Shown here piece after piece: positions 1-8,879 of a stretch of 64,000 nt of DNA. How positions within the stretch are numbered: position 1 is the stretch's first letter; each line of letters opens with the position of its first letter. The notes beneath the pieces were generated by a model. That model was not told the origin of the DNA. It saw nothing but the letters and a program-made list of their open reading frames with translations, and did no database searches. The position numbers and the translations under genes are program-made. The stretch comes from Candidatus Competibacteraceae bacterium (lineage in GTDB: Bacteria > Pseudomonadota > Gammaproteobacteria > Competibacterales > Competibacteraceae): positions 248,001-312,000 of the forward strand of contig RXIV01000003.1 of assembly GCA_003989085.1 (NCBI GenBank). Direction: 5' to 3'.

Positions 1-179
1 TTGCCGAATGTTGGGGCCGGAACCGCGAAGAATGACCGCGGGAGTGCCAAGATTGAGATCCAAGCGTAGGCAAGCGGCGACTACTACGCCGGACTTGAGC
101 GGAAGTGATCTTGCAACCTTGTTGTGGACACCTGTCCTCATTAGCCGGCCATTCGAGCATCAAAGTCACAAGGTGACAG

Positions 180-330
180 CTAGTTGAGCGTCGAATGCCG
201 GCGTTGTCGGTTGTAGTAGGTCTCGATGGACTCAATCAACCCGGCCTTTGGCCGACGTCGTCCCACGGCCCTGATCAGGGCCTGCGTCACCAGGTCACGG
301 GTGATTCGCTCCGACATCGACCCGCCGACC
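180..330 (-). pseudogene. IS3-family transposase relic, internally deleted
   Basis: The minus-strand frame reads VVGGSMSERITRDLV and ends YYNRQRRHSTLN followed by a stop. The first part matches the middle of an IS3-type OrfB rve domain (the segment just before the second catalytic Asp). The second part matches the usual C-terminal YNRQRRHS motif. About 100 residues that should lie between them, including the DDE residues, are missing; the junction is near position 235. The protein also stops just after the motif instead of continuing into the usual GYLSP-like tail. This is a dead transposase fragment. No intact IS ends were identified in bases 1-180, where I see no gene. Confidence 0.7.
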
Positions 331-511
331 ACCGGCGGGGCGGACCGGGGCGGCGGGGGACAAGTGTTGTTCTTTGAGATTGCACCGTGCAAATTTTCGT
401 TGGTGTGGTGCGGTTCCTAGTCCGGCGCCGCTGTTTTATCAAATTCCGTTTGTCACCTTCTTGTTCCCATCGCGCCTGACCGCTAAAATGCTTCACTTTG
501 TTGATGGGCAG

Positions 512-548
512 GGGCGAGGACTCATCCGCCGAGATGGCGTCCTCGCCC
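512..548. other. 10-bp inverted repeat upstream of Rpn gene
   Basis: GGGCGAGGAC (512-521) is matched by GTCCTCGCCC (539-548), giving a possible 10-bp stem with a 17-nt loop. It lies 32 bases before the ATG of the broken Rpn gene. It has no T-run, so it is not a standard terminator. It may be a leader hairpin or an old element end. Confidence 0.35.
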
Positions 549-580
549 ACGATCCAATGCGCTGCGCCGCCGGGAACGGG

Positions 581-1467
581 ATGAATCACGACCAGAACTT
601 CAAAAATCTCATTCTGGACTATCCGCGCCAAGCACTGGAGTTCTTCGCGGCGACGGAAGCCAGTCCTCTCGAATGGGAGACAGCCCGGATTACGCCGGTG
701 CGCCAGGAACAACTGCAGGAGCGACTGGGCGAGCGCTTTCTGGCTTGTGACTTGTACCAGTTGCCCGCAGCGCAGTATCTGCACAGTTCCAATCGGGTGG
801 CGCGGTTGAACCTGGTGAACATGGCCTATGCGCCCGAACAGCGGCTGGAAGTCTATAGGAATCCGATCCGGGTTGTGGAAAGAGGCAAAATCCCCCCGCC
901 GCTGACGCGGCTTCCCCCCTTTGCAAAAGGGGGGTTAGGGGGGATTTCCGACCGGGCGCGACCACAACTCATTTAGGAAACCTATATGCCCGCGCTCAGG
1001 ACGGGCTGGCCGGGCTGGAATCCAACTGGGACAAGCGGCTGAAATACGCCGATTTCATTGATGGTTATGCGCAATTGAGCGAAACCGAATGGGCGCAGTA
1101 CCGCCGGGAGTATCTGGCGGACAGCGACCAGCGGGAGGCGATTATGGGCATGTTGAGCTATAGCCGGAAGGAAGGTTTGCAGCAGGGTTTGCAGCAGGGG
1201 GAATCGCTGCTGTTGCGGCGGCTGTTGACCCGCCGGTTTGGGCCGTTGCCGGAGTGGGCGGAACGGCGCTTGACCGATGCGGAGCCGGCGCAGTTGGAAC
1301 GGTGGGGCGAGCGGGTGTTGGAGGCGGCGACTTTGGGTGAAGGCGCGGAGTCAGCGGTTATTAGAGTTAGAGAAGCAGTATTTGGCTTCCAGCGGACGAT
1401 AGGGCGGATTCAACTTCCATCGGAAGCAGAAAACCAAATCCATATTTTTCAGGAGAAAAAGAGATGA
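581..1467 (+). pseudogene. Rpn-family PD-(D/E)XK nuclease/transposase, broken
   Basis: The ATG at 581 opens an Rpn-type N-terminus (MNHDQNFKNLILDYP, then RITPVRQEQLQERLGERF). The nuclease core that should follow is absent: the frame jumps to a late segment (NMAYAPEQRLEVY). At about 854 the gene is cut by a 133-bp inverted-repeat element carrying an in-frame stop (TAG 974). It resumes in another frame at 985 (YARAQDGLAGLESNWDKR) and runs through two LQQG units to 1467. The family encodes recombination-promoting nucleases found in large paralogous sets. This copy has two lesions, an internal deletion and an insertion, and cannot make a full protein. The end overlaps the next antitoxin gene by 4 bp. 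Confidence 0.8.
854..986. mobile_element. MITE-like inverted-repeat element, copy 1
   Basis: The element starts TATAGGAATCC (854-864) and ends GGAAACCTATA (976-986), imperfect inverted repeats of each other. Inside is a C-rich/G-rich palindrome with arms around 890-925 and 926-955. A second copy in opposite orientation lies at 26201-26328 with the same internal order (GTTGTGG, AGAGGCAAAATCC, GCGACCACAACTCAT). It carries no gene. Its position inside the Rpn gene shows that it was inserted. A TA or TATA target duplication is possible but not proven. Confidence 0.75.
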
Positions 1468-1676
1468 GTTCTATAGAGCGTTTGACTGAAATAGCTAAGA
1501 CGTTACCGGAAACTGAACTGGCGCGGGTGATTGGCTATATCGAGGGGCTACAGGCCCAACAAACGGGGACGGTGAGCACCACAGACGACGATTGGGATCT
1601 GTTCGAACAATACGCCGGTAGCTGGACGGGGCGATTTCAGCGCGAGGACTGTTATGATCGTGCGTCCCTTCGCTGA
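1464..1676 (+). CDS. Antitoxin of PIN-type toxin-antitoxin pair
   Basis: A 70-residue protein that starts inside the end of the Rpn relic and overlaps the downstream PIN toxin start by 23 bp, the usual layout of a type II toxin-antitoxin operon. The N-terminal half (residues 1-35) is predicted helical, with the pattern LTEIAKTLPETELARVIGYIEGL seen in small antitoxins that precede PIN toxins. The C-terminal half is acidic and aromatic (DDDWDLFEQYAGSW), a typical toxin-neutralising tail. No clear DNA-binding fold is visible from the sequence. The role is assigned mainly from context. Confidence 0.6.
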   Translation: MSSIERLTEIAKTLPETELARVIGYIEGLQAQQTGTVSTTDDDWDLFEQYAGSWTGRFQREDCYDRASLR

Positions 1677-2055
1677 CACGAATCTTGCCGTGTATTGTCT
1701 CGATGCAGATTTGACTCGGCGAGCTAAAGCCCTTTCGGTGATGCGCGCCCGCCCAGTGATCAGTGTCCAAGTGGTCAATGAATTTCTATCAGTCGTGATC
1801 CGCAAGAGCCGTCTGCCGCGAGAAACCGCAATGCGACTCGCCCGCATTTTGATGAATCGCTGTGAGGTGGTGTCGGTCACCCGGCAAACGGTCGAAATGG
1901 CTCTCGAACTGGGCGACCGTTATCAGCTATCGCATTGGGATGCACTGATTGTGGCGGCGGCGCTGGCGGCGGGTTGCGATACGCTGTTTTCCGAAGATCT
2001 ACAGCATGGGCAAGTTTTCAATAGGCAGTTGACGGTAGTGAATCCATTTCACTGA
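1654..2055 (+). CDS. PIN-domain toxin ribonuclease (VapC-like)
   Basis: A 133-residue single PIN domain. The metal-binding acidic residues are present in order: D8 (FADTN), E43 (VNEFL), D96 (HWDALIVAAAL) and E114/D115 (SEDLQHG). PIN toxins cleave RNA with Mg2+ and are held inactive by the antitoxin encoded just upstream, whose gene overlaps this one. Length is normal for the family and no lesion is visible, so the pair may be active. It sits between an Rpn relic and the polysaccharide genes, so it was probably acquired with the mobile debris around it. Confidence 0.85.
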   Translation: MIVRPFADTNLAVYCLDADLTRRAKALSVMRARPVISVQVVNEFLSVVIRKSRLPRETAMRLARILMNRCEVVSVTRQTVEMALELGDRYQLSHWDALIVAAALAAGCDTLFSEDLQHGQVFNRQLTVVNPFH

Positions 2056-2255
2056 TAGACTCAGCGAATACCAGAAATTCATGTCCCTCAAACACAATAT
2101 CCTCGTCAACCAAGCCAGCCTAGCGCATGTCCTTAACCCATCAATCCCTGTCAGCGGTATTCTGGAGCGGCGCGGATGTTTTTATGCGCCAGGGACTCCA
2201 GCTTTTTGCTTCAGTTCTGCTGGAGCGGAGGCACATCTGGCGGCGGCAGAGTCAG

Positions 2256-2382
2256 CGCAGTGGGGACCGAGTGGGGCGAGCGGGTGTTGGACGCGCCAAC
2301 GCTGGAGTCCGTATTCACCGAGGGTGAAGCGATTCCTCCGCATGTGCCGTCGGTTTTTGAGAATATCAATCAACTAGGGTAA
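2256..2382 (+). pseudogene. Rpn-family C-terminal scrap
   Basis: The frame reads EWGERVLDAPTLESVF, which matches the C-terminal ERWGERVLEAATL segment of the broken Rpn gene at 581-1467. Upstream bases (about 2130-2255) are degenerate and show no continuous Rpn frame. This is a leftover 3' end. Nothing else codes convincingly between 2056 and 2397. Confidence 0.5.
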
Positions 2383-2397
2383 CCCTTTAACCTCTTT

Positions 2398-2592
2398 ATG
2401 AATTTGCGTACTTTCGCCAAAGCGGTTTTACCCGCACCGTTGTATCAACAGTTGTCAGCTTCGTCCTTGGCTCAACGCTTGGCGCGGGGGGCATTGTGGA
2501 GTCCGGCCGGGTCGGCGATGTCGCGGTTGTTGGTATGGCTGGCGATGATTTGGGTTTTTGACATTCACTGGTTGCGCAACCACGGGCTTTGA
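2398..2592 (+). pseudogene. Truncated polysaccharide flippase N-terminus
   Basis: A 64-residue reading frame with the pattern SSLAQRLARGALWS followed by a hydrophobic stretch SRLLVWLAMIWV. That is how Wzx-type oligosaccharide flippases begin, with a short amphipathic lead into TM helix 1. The frame then diverges and stops. A complete flippase is over 400 residues, so this is a 5' fragment left by a deletion. A complete flippase of a different type lies at 4344-5858. Confidence 0.5.
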
Positions 2593-2656
2593 TCGCCATC
2601 GGTTCAGCCATACCAAATAACTAATTGAATCATAATGAGTGATATAAACTCTGATT

Positions 2657-3349
2657 ATGAATGCCTCTACCGTTAGCCGCGATCAACGCATATACGCCAA
2701 TGTTGGCAACCTTCCCTTGATTGATTTGCTCGAAGGCGATGTCCAGCGGGTTTTGGATATTGGATGTGGGGCTGGTGATAACGCGGCCTTAATCCGGGCG
2801 CGCTTTCCCTACGCGCAGATCAGTGGCGTTACCGTTTCCCCCGCAGAAGCCGAAGTAGCAAGGCCGCTATTCGATAACTGCTGGCTGTTCGATATTGAAG
2901 CGGATTTGCCGCCTGATTTACAGCAAGCTCAGTTCGACACGCTGGTTTTTTCCCACGTCCTCGAGCATTTACGCGAGCCTGCGTTGGTTCTGTCGCGTTT
3001 CATGCTGCTGCTCCAACCTGGCGGGCAGATACTCATTGCTGTCCCCAATGTTCTTGGGTGGCGCCAGCGCATCCAGTTTTTGGCTGGCCGGTTTGAATAT
3101 GAAAGCACTGGTGTGCTCGACGATACTCATCTACGTTTCTTTACCTATTTCACCGCCGACCGTTACCTGTTGGCCGATTGCCCGGAATTGCAGGTTATCC
3201 ATAAGGGCGCTACGGGCAGCGTTCTACTATGGTGGTTGCGCCGCTACGTCCTGCCGACAAGTTGGAGTGCGGCCATTGACCGATTGGGCTGCGCCAGATG
3301 GCCCAATCTTTTTGGCGGGCAGGTGTTGATCAAGGCTGTCAAGTCATGA
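2657..3349 (+). CDS. Class I SAM-dependent methyltransferase
   Basis: A 230-residue Rossmann-fold methyltransferase. Motif I is VLDIGCGAGDN at about residue 32. The acidic residue of motif II is replaced by a VTVSPAEAE loop typical of surface-sugar enzymes. The motif IV/post region reads FDTLVFSHVLEHLREP, followed by LLQPGGQILIAVPN, features of the Methyltransf_11/23 type. It probably methylates a nucleotide sugar, lipid-linked sugar or growing glycan. Its stop overlaps the ATG of the next glycosyltransferase (ATGA), so the two are co-translated. The substrate cannot be told from sequence. Confidence 0.8.
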   Translation: MNASTVSRDQRIYANVGNLPLIDLLEGDVQRVLDIGCGAGDNAALIRARFPYAQISGVTVSPAEAEVARPLFDNCWLFDIEADLPPDLQQAQFDTLVFSHVLEHLREPALVLSRFMLLLQPGGQILIAVPNVLGWRQRIQFLAGRFEYESTGVLDDTHLRFFTYFTADRYLLADCPELQVIHKGATGSVLLWWLRRYVLPTSWSAAIDRLGCARWPNLFGGQVLIKAVKS

Positions 3350-4297
3350 ATCCTGACATCGGCCAAAACATAGCCGTCTGTCTGCTCACCTACAACCATG
3401 CGCATTTGATTGAATCAACCCTGGATTCCATTCTGCGGCAAACGCTTACCGGCTACGAAATCATCGTCAGTGATGACTGCTCGACTGACAATACTTGGGA
3501 AATCCTGCAACGCCTGGCTGCTGCCGACCCGCGCATCCGCCCGATCCGCACCCCGCATAACCTGGGCATGCCCGGCAATGCTAACTTCGCCGTGGCGCAG
3601 ACGGATCGCCCCTACATCGCGCTGTTGCACCATGACGACCTGTGCCGGGCTGATTTACTGGAAAAATGGGCTGGGGTATTGGAACGGTATCCAGACATAG
3701 CCTTTGTCTTTAATCCTTATGGTGTTGATCAGAGTGACTACGTCTGGCGGGAGTCGATGCCGGGCGAATACCTTGATGGCCGCTGGCTGTTGGAACACTA
3801 TATTTTTTCCGCGCTGGGGCTGCGCGGTGCGCGGCACGGCGATGATTCGGCGCGAGGCGTGGGAGCAGGTCGGCGGTATGCGACCGCAGTTTGGTCTGCT
3901 GGCTGATGTTGACCTCTGGATGCGCCTCGCCATGCGTGGGCCAGTGGGGTATGTGCCTGAACCCGTCATCATCATTCGCCATGATCGCCCGGAGAACTAC
4001 CCCGAAGAATATAAATCGGCGGGCTGGTCTTGGCCCCGCCAGCGTTTCCTGTATGAGATTCATACGGCTAACCGGCTGGCCTATTACGATCTGAAAACCC
4101 TCGCGGGTCGGCTGCGCTGGTGGCAATTCCGCCTGCGCCTGAGCTTTGAAACCGCCAAATGGCTGACCTATGGCGTGGTGCGAAAAAAGCCGGCTATGAT
4201 TACCGAAAGCGGCGATTCCGTGACGGCCCATGATCTTTGGCCCCTGCGGTTATATCGTTGGGGTCTGCGCAAGCTTTATCAAACCTGCGGCGTCTAA
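3346..4297 (+). pseudogene. GT2 glycosyltransferase with single-base frameshift
   Basis: Starts at an ATG overlapping the previous stop. The N-terminal half is a GT-A family 2 fold: VCLLTYNHAHLIESTL, SDDCSTDNTW, and a metal-binding HHDDL. At the run of six T (3803-3808) the frame breaks. Removing one T gives EHYIFPRWGCAVRGTAMI, which aligns with the intact paralogue at 6016-6984 (EKFLFARWGCPVRGTAMI). The rest (LLADVDLWMRLA onward) continues in the second frame to 4297. So the gene is complete except for one extra T in a homopolymer. A sequencing error, a true mutation or slippage-based switching are all possible. Confidence 0.8.
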
Positions 4298-4343
4298 GCG
4301 CAATTTATGTTTAAACAACTCATTCATGGGCAGGTCAGGCGCT

Positions 4344-5858
4344 ATGCGTAAGCAAGGGATAGAGCACCGGGCTGTGAGAGTATCCCTGGTGACCGGCCTA
4401 TCGACTGTTCTTTCCGTGACCTTTCAACTGGTATCGGTGCCAGTCTGTCTGCATTACTGGGGTCAGACGGCTTACGGCCATTGGCTGGCCCTCTTTGCCG
4501 CCTTTCAACTGATCCGCTCGCTCGATGCCGGCTATATTGGCTACGTCGGTAACCAGCTAAACCTCCTCTATCACCGGGACGTTCCGGCGTTGCGCGAGCA
4601 TCTGGCTTCAGCGATATTCGGGATTGCCGTCCTCGCTACCCTGCAATTGTTTCTGGTTGCCGGGGCGCTTTATTCAGACCGAATGGCTGGCCTGCTGGGG
4701 TTGGAAATCCTGGCGAACGGTGCCGATCAAGGTCAACTCGGCTTGGCGATCCTGTTGCTGTCCTGGATCTTAACCGGCTCCTATATTGGAATTGTTCATC
4801 GGTTACAGATACCTGCGGGCTTGATGGTTCAGGCGGCTTGGTGGAGCGTGGCGTACCAAATTGCCAATTTTACCGCCATCATGGTAGCGGCTTTTTTTGC
4901 AATGAATCTTTTGCAAACCAGTCTGCTTTTTGCTTTGTCCCAAGCCACGATCTATCTCCTGTCGGCAATCTACGTCAAAATCAAAATACCTGAGTTTTAC
5001 CCCTGGTGGCGGGGAGCGCGAATACACTTGGGATTAGCCGATCTGATCCGCTCCACACTATTAACCGCCAGCAATTTGATTCAGCAGGTGTCCCTGAACG
5101 GGGTTGTCGTCCTGATCTCAGTCCTGGCAGGACCCGCAGCAGTCCCGGTATTCACTACCGTGCGCACCCTGGCCAACTTGTGGACCAATGTCACCACCGT
5201 ATTGACCACACCGCTGTTGCCGGACGTGGTGCGTTTTCATGCTCACGGTGAAACCCATAAACTCGCTGCTACGATGGAGGCTCATTGGGTTCTTGTGGGT
5301 TCTGCCGTGAATATGGGGGTGCTGCTATCCTATCCATTGTTGCCTTGGTTATATGCCTACTGGACCACGAAAGCGGTCATTCTCGATAACTCTTTACTTT
5401 GTTTGCTCTTGGCCAGTGTAGTGGTAGCCAATACGAGCGCCTTGATGACCATGCACCTTAATGGTATTAACAGCCTGCGCCTGGTACTGGTTGCCTCAGT
5501 CCTAAGAGCGGGACTTGCGTTGGGTATTGGCGCTTTGTGTTATGCGCAGATGGGACTTGTGGCGTTTGGCCTTGGTATACTGGCAGGCGAGATTGCCGCA
5601 AGCTTGGTCACGATGCAGTTTTTTTCTCAGCACGAATTGGTTGAGCGGGGATATAAGTTGTCCAGAACTGCCTTTGCGCCCACCTTATTCAGCACTGGTT
5701 GTGTCTTGTTATATTTGGCAAATAGGGGCTTTGGCTACACGTCAGAAACTTGGATAGGGCCAGCCGCATTGATGGGGGTCGTCTTGGCGGCGATTTGGGG
5801 GTGGAGGAGATTACCGCAGGAACTGACCGAGCGGTTTTTGCGCTTTTTGGTGAATTGA
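4344..5858 (+). CDS. Wzx-type polysaccharide flippase
   Basis: A 504-residue polytopic membrane protein with about 12-14 hydrophobic segments spread over its length (for example residues 15-35, 90-110, 130-150 and 290-310). It resembles the MATE/polysaccharide-transporter superfamily. It would flip undecaprenyl-linked oligosaccharide units from the cytoplasmic to the periplasmic face of the inner membrane. I chose ATG 4344 because it begins the first TM-leading segment (MRKQGIEHRAVRVSLV). A longer frame overlaps the previous gene and has no family-like content. Placement between glycosyltransferases supports the role. Confidence 0.8.
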   Translation: MRKQGIEHRAVRVSLVTGLSTVLSVTFQLVSVPVCLHYWGQTAYGHWLALFAAFQLIRSLDAGYIGYVGNQLNLLYHRDVPALREHLASAIFGIAVLATLQLFLVAGALYSDRMAGLLGLEILANGADQGQLGLAILLLSWILTGSYIGIVHRLQIPAGLMVQAAWWSVAYQIANFTAIMVAAFFAMNLLQTSLLFALSQATIYLLSAIYVKIKIPEFYPWWRGARIHLGLADLIRSTLLTASNLIQQVSLNGVVVLISVLAGPAAVPVFTTVRTLANLWTNVTTVLTTPLLPDVVRFHAHGETHKLAATMEAHWVLVGSAVNMGVLLSYPLLPWLYAYWTTKAVILDNSLLCLLLASVVVANTSALMTMHLNGINSLRLVLVASVLRAGLALGIGALCYAQMGLVAFGLGILAGEIAASLVTMQFFSQHELVERGYKLSRTAFAPTLFSTGCVLLYLANRGFGYTSETWIGPAALMGVVLAAIWGWRRLPQELTERFLRFLVN

Positions 5859-5887
5859 TTGAAAAAACAGGAACCTCTAATAATAAT

Positions 5888-6025
5888 ATGAATATCCCCC
5901 TTATTTGCCCACATGACAAAACTGAACTTGTACAGTACCAGGCCCACTTCAACTGTTCTAAGTGTCAACAATACTATTCCGTGAAAGATACTTACGTTAG
6001 AAAAATTGGTGCCTCATGCAAGTAA
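5888..6025 (+). pseudogene. Zinc-ribbon N-terminus of a methyltransferase, truncated
   Basis: A 45-residue frame starting MNIPLICPHDKTELV with two Cys pairs (CPHD and CSKCQQ) and then YYSVKDTYVR. This is the short zinc-ribbon head that precedes a Methyltransf_11 domain in many surface-glycan methyltransferases. The methyltransferase domain itself is missing. The frame ends at 6025, inside the start of the second GT2 gene. The junction, near 6008, suggests that insertion of the GT2 copy removed the rest. Confidence 0.55.
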
Positions 6026-6984
6026 TGGATGGGAGCTTAATTTCGGTCTGCCTTCTGACCTACAATCACGCCCACCTGATTGAATCAACCCTGGATTCCA
6101 TTCTGCGGCAAACTCTTACCGGCTACGAAATCATCGTCAGTGATGACTGCTCGACCGACAATACTTGGGAAATCCTGCAACGCCTAGCTGTTGCTGACCC
6201 GCGCATCCGCCCAATCCGCACCCCGCATAACTTGGGCATGCCCGGCAACGCCAATTTTGCCGTGGCGCAGAGCGACCGTCCCTATATCGCGCTATTGCAC
6301 CATGACGATTTGTACCGTGCCGATCTGTTGGAAAAATGGGTTGGAGTGCTTGAACGGTATCCTGATATAACTTATGTCTTCAACCCGTATGATTCGCCTA
6401 ATGCGGAACATCACTATGGCCCAAGGTTCGAAACTGAGTATATTGATGGTACTTACTTCCTTGAGAAATTCTTATTTGCTCGATGGGGATGTCCTGTTCG
6501 CGGTACAGCCATGATCAGGCGTAATTGTTGGGATAAAATAGGTGGTATGCGCATAGAGTTTAGTCTGCTCGCCGATGTTGATATGTGGATGAGGTTAGCT
6601 GCACAAGGCCCCGTGGGATATGTGAATGAAGCACTAATAAAGCCAAGACATGAGGAACGCCCTTCTGAATATCCCGATGAATATAAGTCTGATAATTTCT
6701 CATGGAGGAGAGAACGAATATTGTATGAAATTCATGCAGCTAATCATCTATCTTACTACGATCTTGGGACATTTATTGGTCGCATAAATTGGTGGATATT
6801 TCGATATAAGATGAGCTTCAGAAGTTTTGTATGGCTGATATACGCTGTAATTCGCAGAAAACCGTATATGATTGTCAGTAGCATCGATTCGGCTACAGCA
6901 TATGATTTATTTTATCTTCGAATTGCACGTTGGATATTGCAAAACTTATATTCAATAAAACAGGTTTTCCGGATAGATAAATAA
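6016..6984 (+). CDS. GT2 glycosyltransferase, intact paralogue
   Basis: A 322-residue family 2 GT-A glycosyltransferase. It carries VCLLTYNHAHLIESTL, SDDCSTDNTW for nucleotide-sugar binding, HHDDL as the DXD-like metal site, and LLADVDMWMRLA downstream. The start may be ATG 6016 or ATG 6025; the second gives MDGSLISVCLL, closer to the paralogue. DNA of about the first 330 bases is nearly identical to the frameshifted gene at 3346. The second half is much more AT-rich and clearly different in DNA although still homologous in protein, so the gene is a mosaic. Acceptor and donor are not predictable. Confidence 0.8.
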   Translation: MQVMDGSLISVCLLTYNHAHLIESTLDSILRQTLTGYEIIVSDDCSTDNTWEILQRLAVADPRIRPIRTPHNLGMPGNANFAVAQSDRPYIALLHHDDLYRADLLEKWVGVLERYPDITYVFNPYDSPNAEHHYGPRFETEYIDGTYFLEKFLFARWGCPVRGTAMIRRNCWDKIGGMRIEFSLLADVDMWMRLAAQGPVGYVNEALIKPRHEERPSEYPDEYKSDNFSWRRERILYEIHAANHLSYYDLGTFIGRINWWIFRYKMSFRSFVWLIYAVIRRKPYMIVSSIDSATAYDLFYLRIARWILQNLYSIKQVFRIDK

Positions 6985-7120
6985 GGGGATTGTAAGTGCT
7001 AAAATATCGTAAAGAGACAATAGATATTTGTGATGTTCCGCATAATTGTGGGGTATTAACCATAGTGCTTTGCGAGTTTTACAATATGAAGCTGAATTTC
7101 GTGAAAATCGCATTTTACGA

Positions 7121-7253
7121 GGTTGGCATGCCCCGTGCCCATGCCGAGCATACTTACCGGCATCGCCTGGAGTTGCTGCTGGCAACGTTAGCGGGTGCTG
7201 CTCAGGGTTTCCCCCTGCCCACCATCAGCTACCGGATCGACCATGCGCAGTAG
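7121..7253 (+). pseudogene. Unrecognised C-terminal gene fragment
   Basis: The frame ending at 7253 (GMPRAHAEHTYRHRLELLLA) has GC-rich codon use unlike the AT-rich bases before it. It looks like the end of a lost gene. I cannot name the family. The AT-rich 6985-7120 shows no gene. Confidence 0.25.
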
Positions 7254-8763
7254 ATTATTCGCCACTGTGATCAGCAACGCCGCCTTATTTGGCTGCGGTG
7301 GGTTGGCTGTTTATTTATTGGTGGAATCGGAAGCGCTTACCGTCCGGTTTGCCTATGCGGTTCTGACCATGCTGTTAATGGTTTATTTGTGGCTGGAAGT
7401 TATCCGGATTCGCCGGAATCACCCGGAGCGGTGGCTGCTCAATCCTGCGGTGATCTGTGCGCTGATGACCTTTGTCATGGGCTATGGGCTGACCAATGTG
7501 TTGTTCTTCATGCCGCCGGAATCGCTCGAATTTCTCGGGCTAGTGCCCGATGTGTCGCTGGTGATGGTCAAGCACCAATATCTGGCGCTGCTCGGCGCGC
7601 TGACGTTGTTCCTGGGTTACTGGTCGCCTTTGGCGGCAGGTCTAAGCCGTCCAGTGCTGGTTACGCAATTTCAGCGTCGTTTTCTGCCAGGTACAGATAC
7701 GTTGCGATTCTGGGCACTGCCTGCATTGGTGGCAGTCGCCGTTATCGTCCGGTTATATGCGATCAGGCTTGGGGTATATGGTTATGGCAGCAGTGTGCAA
7801 AGACTGGAAGAGGCTGCGGCCTTTACTCAATACATTAGCATTGCGGGGAGTTTAGGCAAGCTGGCCCTAGTTCTGGCTGCTTTGCAATACTTCAAGCCAG
7901 GTGCAAAATGGCGAGAAACCGGCTGGTTATGGGGTATAACCTGTATTGAAGTGGTGTTTGGCTTAATGAGTGGATTTAAAAGCGCGGTGGCCATGCCGTT
8001 TTTTATTATTGGGGTCTGCCAGTACTTGCGCACTGGGAAATTACCTAGAAACTGGATCATCTTTATGATGATTGCCATTTTTGCCGCTTATGCCGTGATT
8101 GAACCTTTCAGGGCGGAGCGGAACCGAGAAAGTGGTGAGCTTTCCTCGGTAACGGCGATTAGCAATGCGCTGATGCGGGGTATTACCAATTCTAAACCTG
8201 TAGATGATGATTCGGGGTCAACGACTTTGTCTATTGCCTCTCGCATGAACCTGTCCTATATCGGTTCCTTTGGTATTGAGTATGCCGATGCACTCCCCGA
8301 GTTGCCCGAAGGAAGTCCGGCTTTTCTTGAAAATATTTTGCTGGCTCCAGCGCATGCTGTTGTTCCGAGATTTTTGTGGGAGAGTAAACCACTGGGTACC
8401 TTGGGTCTCTGGTATAACCAGGTCGTGATGGGGAATACGCATTTTTCATCGACTGCTATGGGACCTTTTACGTATCTCTACTTTGCCGGAGGATATTGGG
8501 CGGTAGGAATTGCCTTCTTTTTGTTTGGGATCCTACAACGCGCCTTGCTGTCCTTGTGCGAGCCATGGCGGCATTTAACGGGTAGTATCGTATTTTTAAG
8601 TATGTTGCCAACTCTTGCTGTCATTGATTCATCGGTCAATGGTATCTTGGTTGATATCTTCCGGATATTGCCTTTACTGCTTTTATTGCTGCATATCCTG
8701 TATCGGCGACGGCCAGTATTTCAAAGTAACGCTATGTCCTATATGCCGAATGAGACGACATGA
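7243..8763 (+). CDS. Wzy-like O-antigen/EPS polymerase membrane protein
   Basis: A 506-residue membrane protein with about 11-12 hydrophobic segments and a large polar loop around residues 295-345. That topology fits Wzy or EpsG-like polymerases, which join lipid-linked repeat units in the periplasm. Sequence identity in that class is always low, so the assignment rests on topology, size and location among glycosyltransferases and a flippase. I chose ATG 7243 (MRSRLFATVISN), which leads directly into TM1. An alternative is a general EPS membrane protein of unknown role. Confidence 0.6.
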   Translation: MRSRLFATVISNAALFGCGGLAVYLLVESEALTVRFAYAVLTMLLMVYLWLEVIRIRRNHPERWLLNPAVICALMTFVMGYGLTNVLFFMPPESLEFLGLVPDVSLVMVKHQYLALLGALTLFLGYWSPLAAGLSRPVLVTQFQRRFLPGTDTLRFWALPALVAVAVIVRLYAIRLGVYGYGSSVQRLEEAAAFTQYISIAGSLGKLALVLAALQYFKPGAKWRETGWLWGITCIEVVFGLMSGFKSAVAMPFFIIGVCQYLRTGKLPRNWIIFMMIAIFAAYAVIEPFRAERNRESGELSSVTAISNALMRGITNSKPVDDDSGSTTLSIASRMNLSYIGSFGIEYADALPELPEGSPAFLENILLAPAHAVVPRFLWESKPLGTLGLWYNQVVMGNTHFSSTAMGPFTYLYFAGGYWAVGIAFFLFGILQRALLSLCEPWRHLTGSIVFLSMLPTLAVIDSSVNGILVDIFRILPLLLLLLHILYRRRPVFQSNAMSYMPNETT

Positions 8764-8879
8764 AATGTCCAATTATCCCATTTACGGATCACAAAGGAAA
8801 GTTTTGTGCAGGCTTGGCAACAGGTTTATGAAAGAGAAAAAATTAGTTAAAAAAGTTAATCAATTATTGGTAAATCTAA

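Noticed and set aside
287..784. 165-codon minus-strand frame
   Set aside because: It is antisense to the Rpn relic and crosses the IS3 scrap in another frame; no motif supports it.
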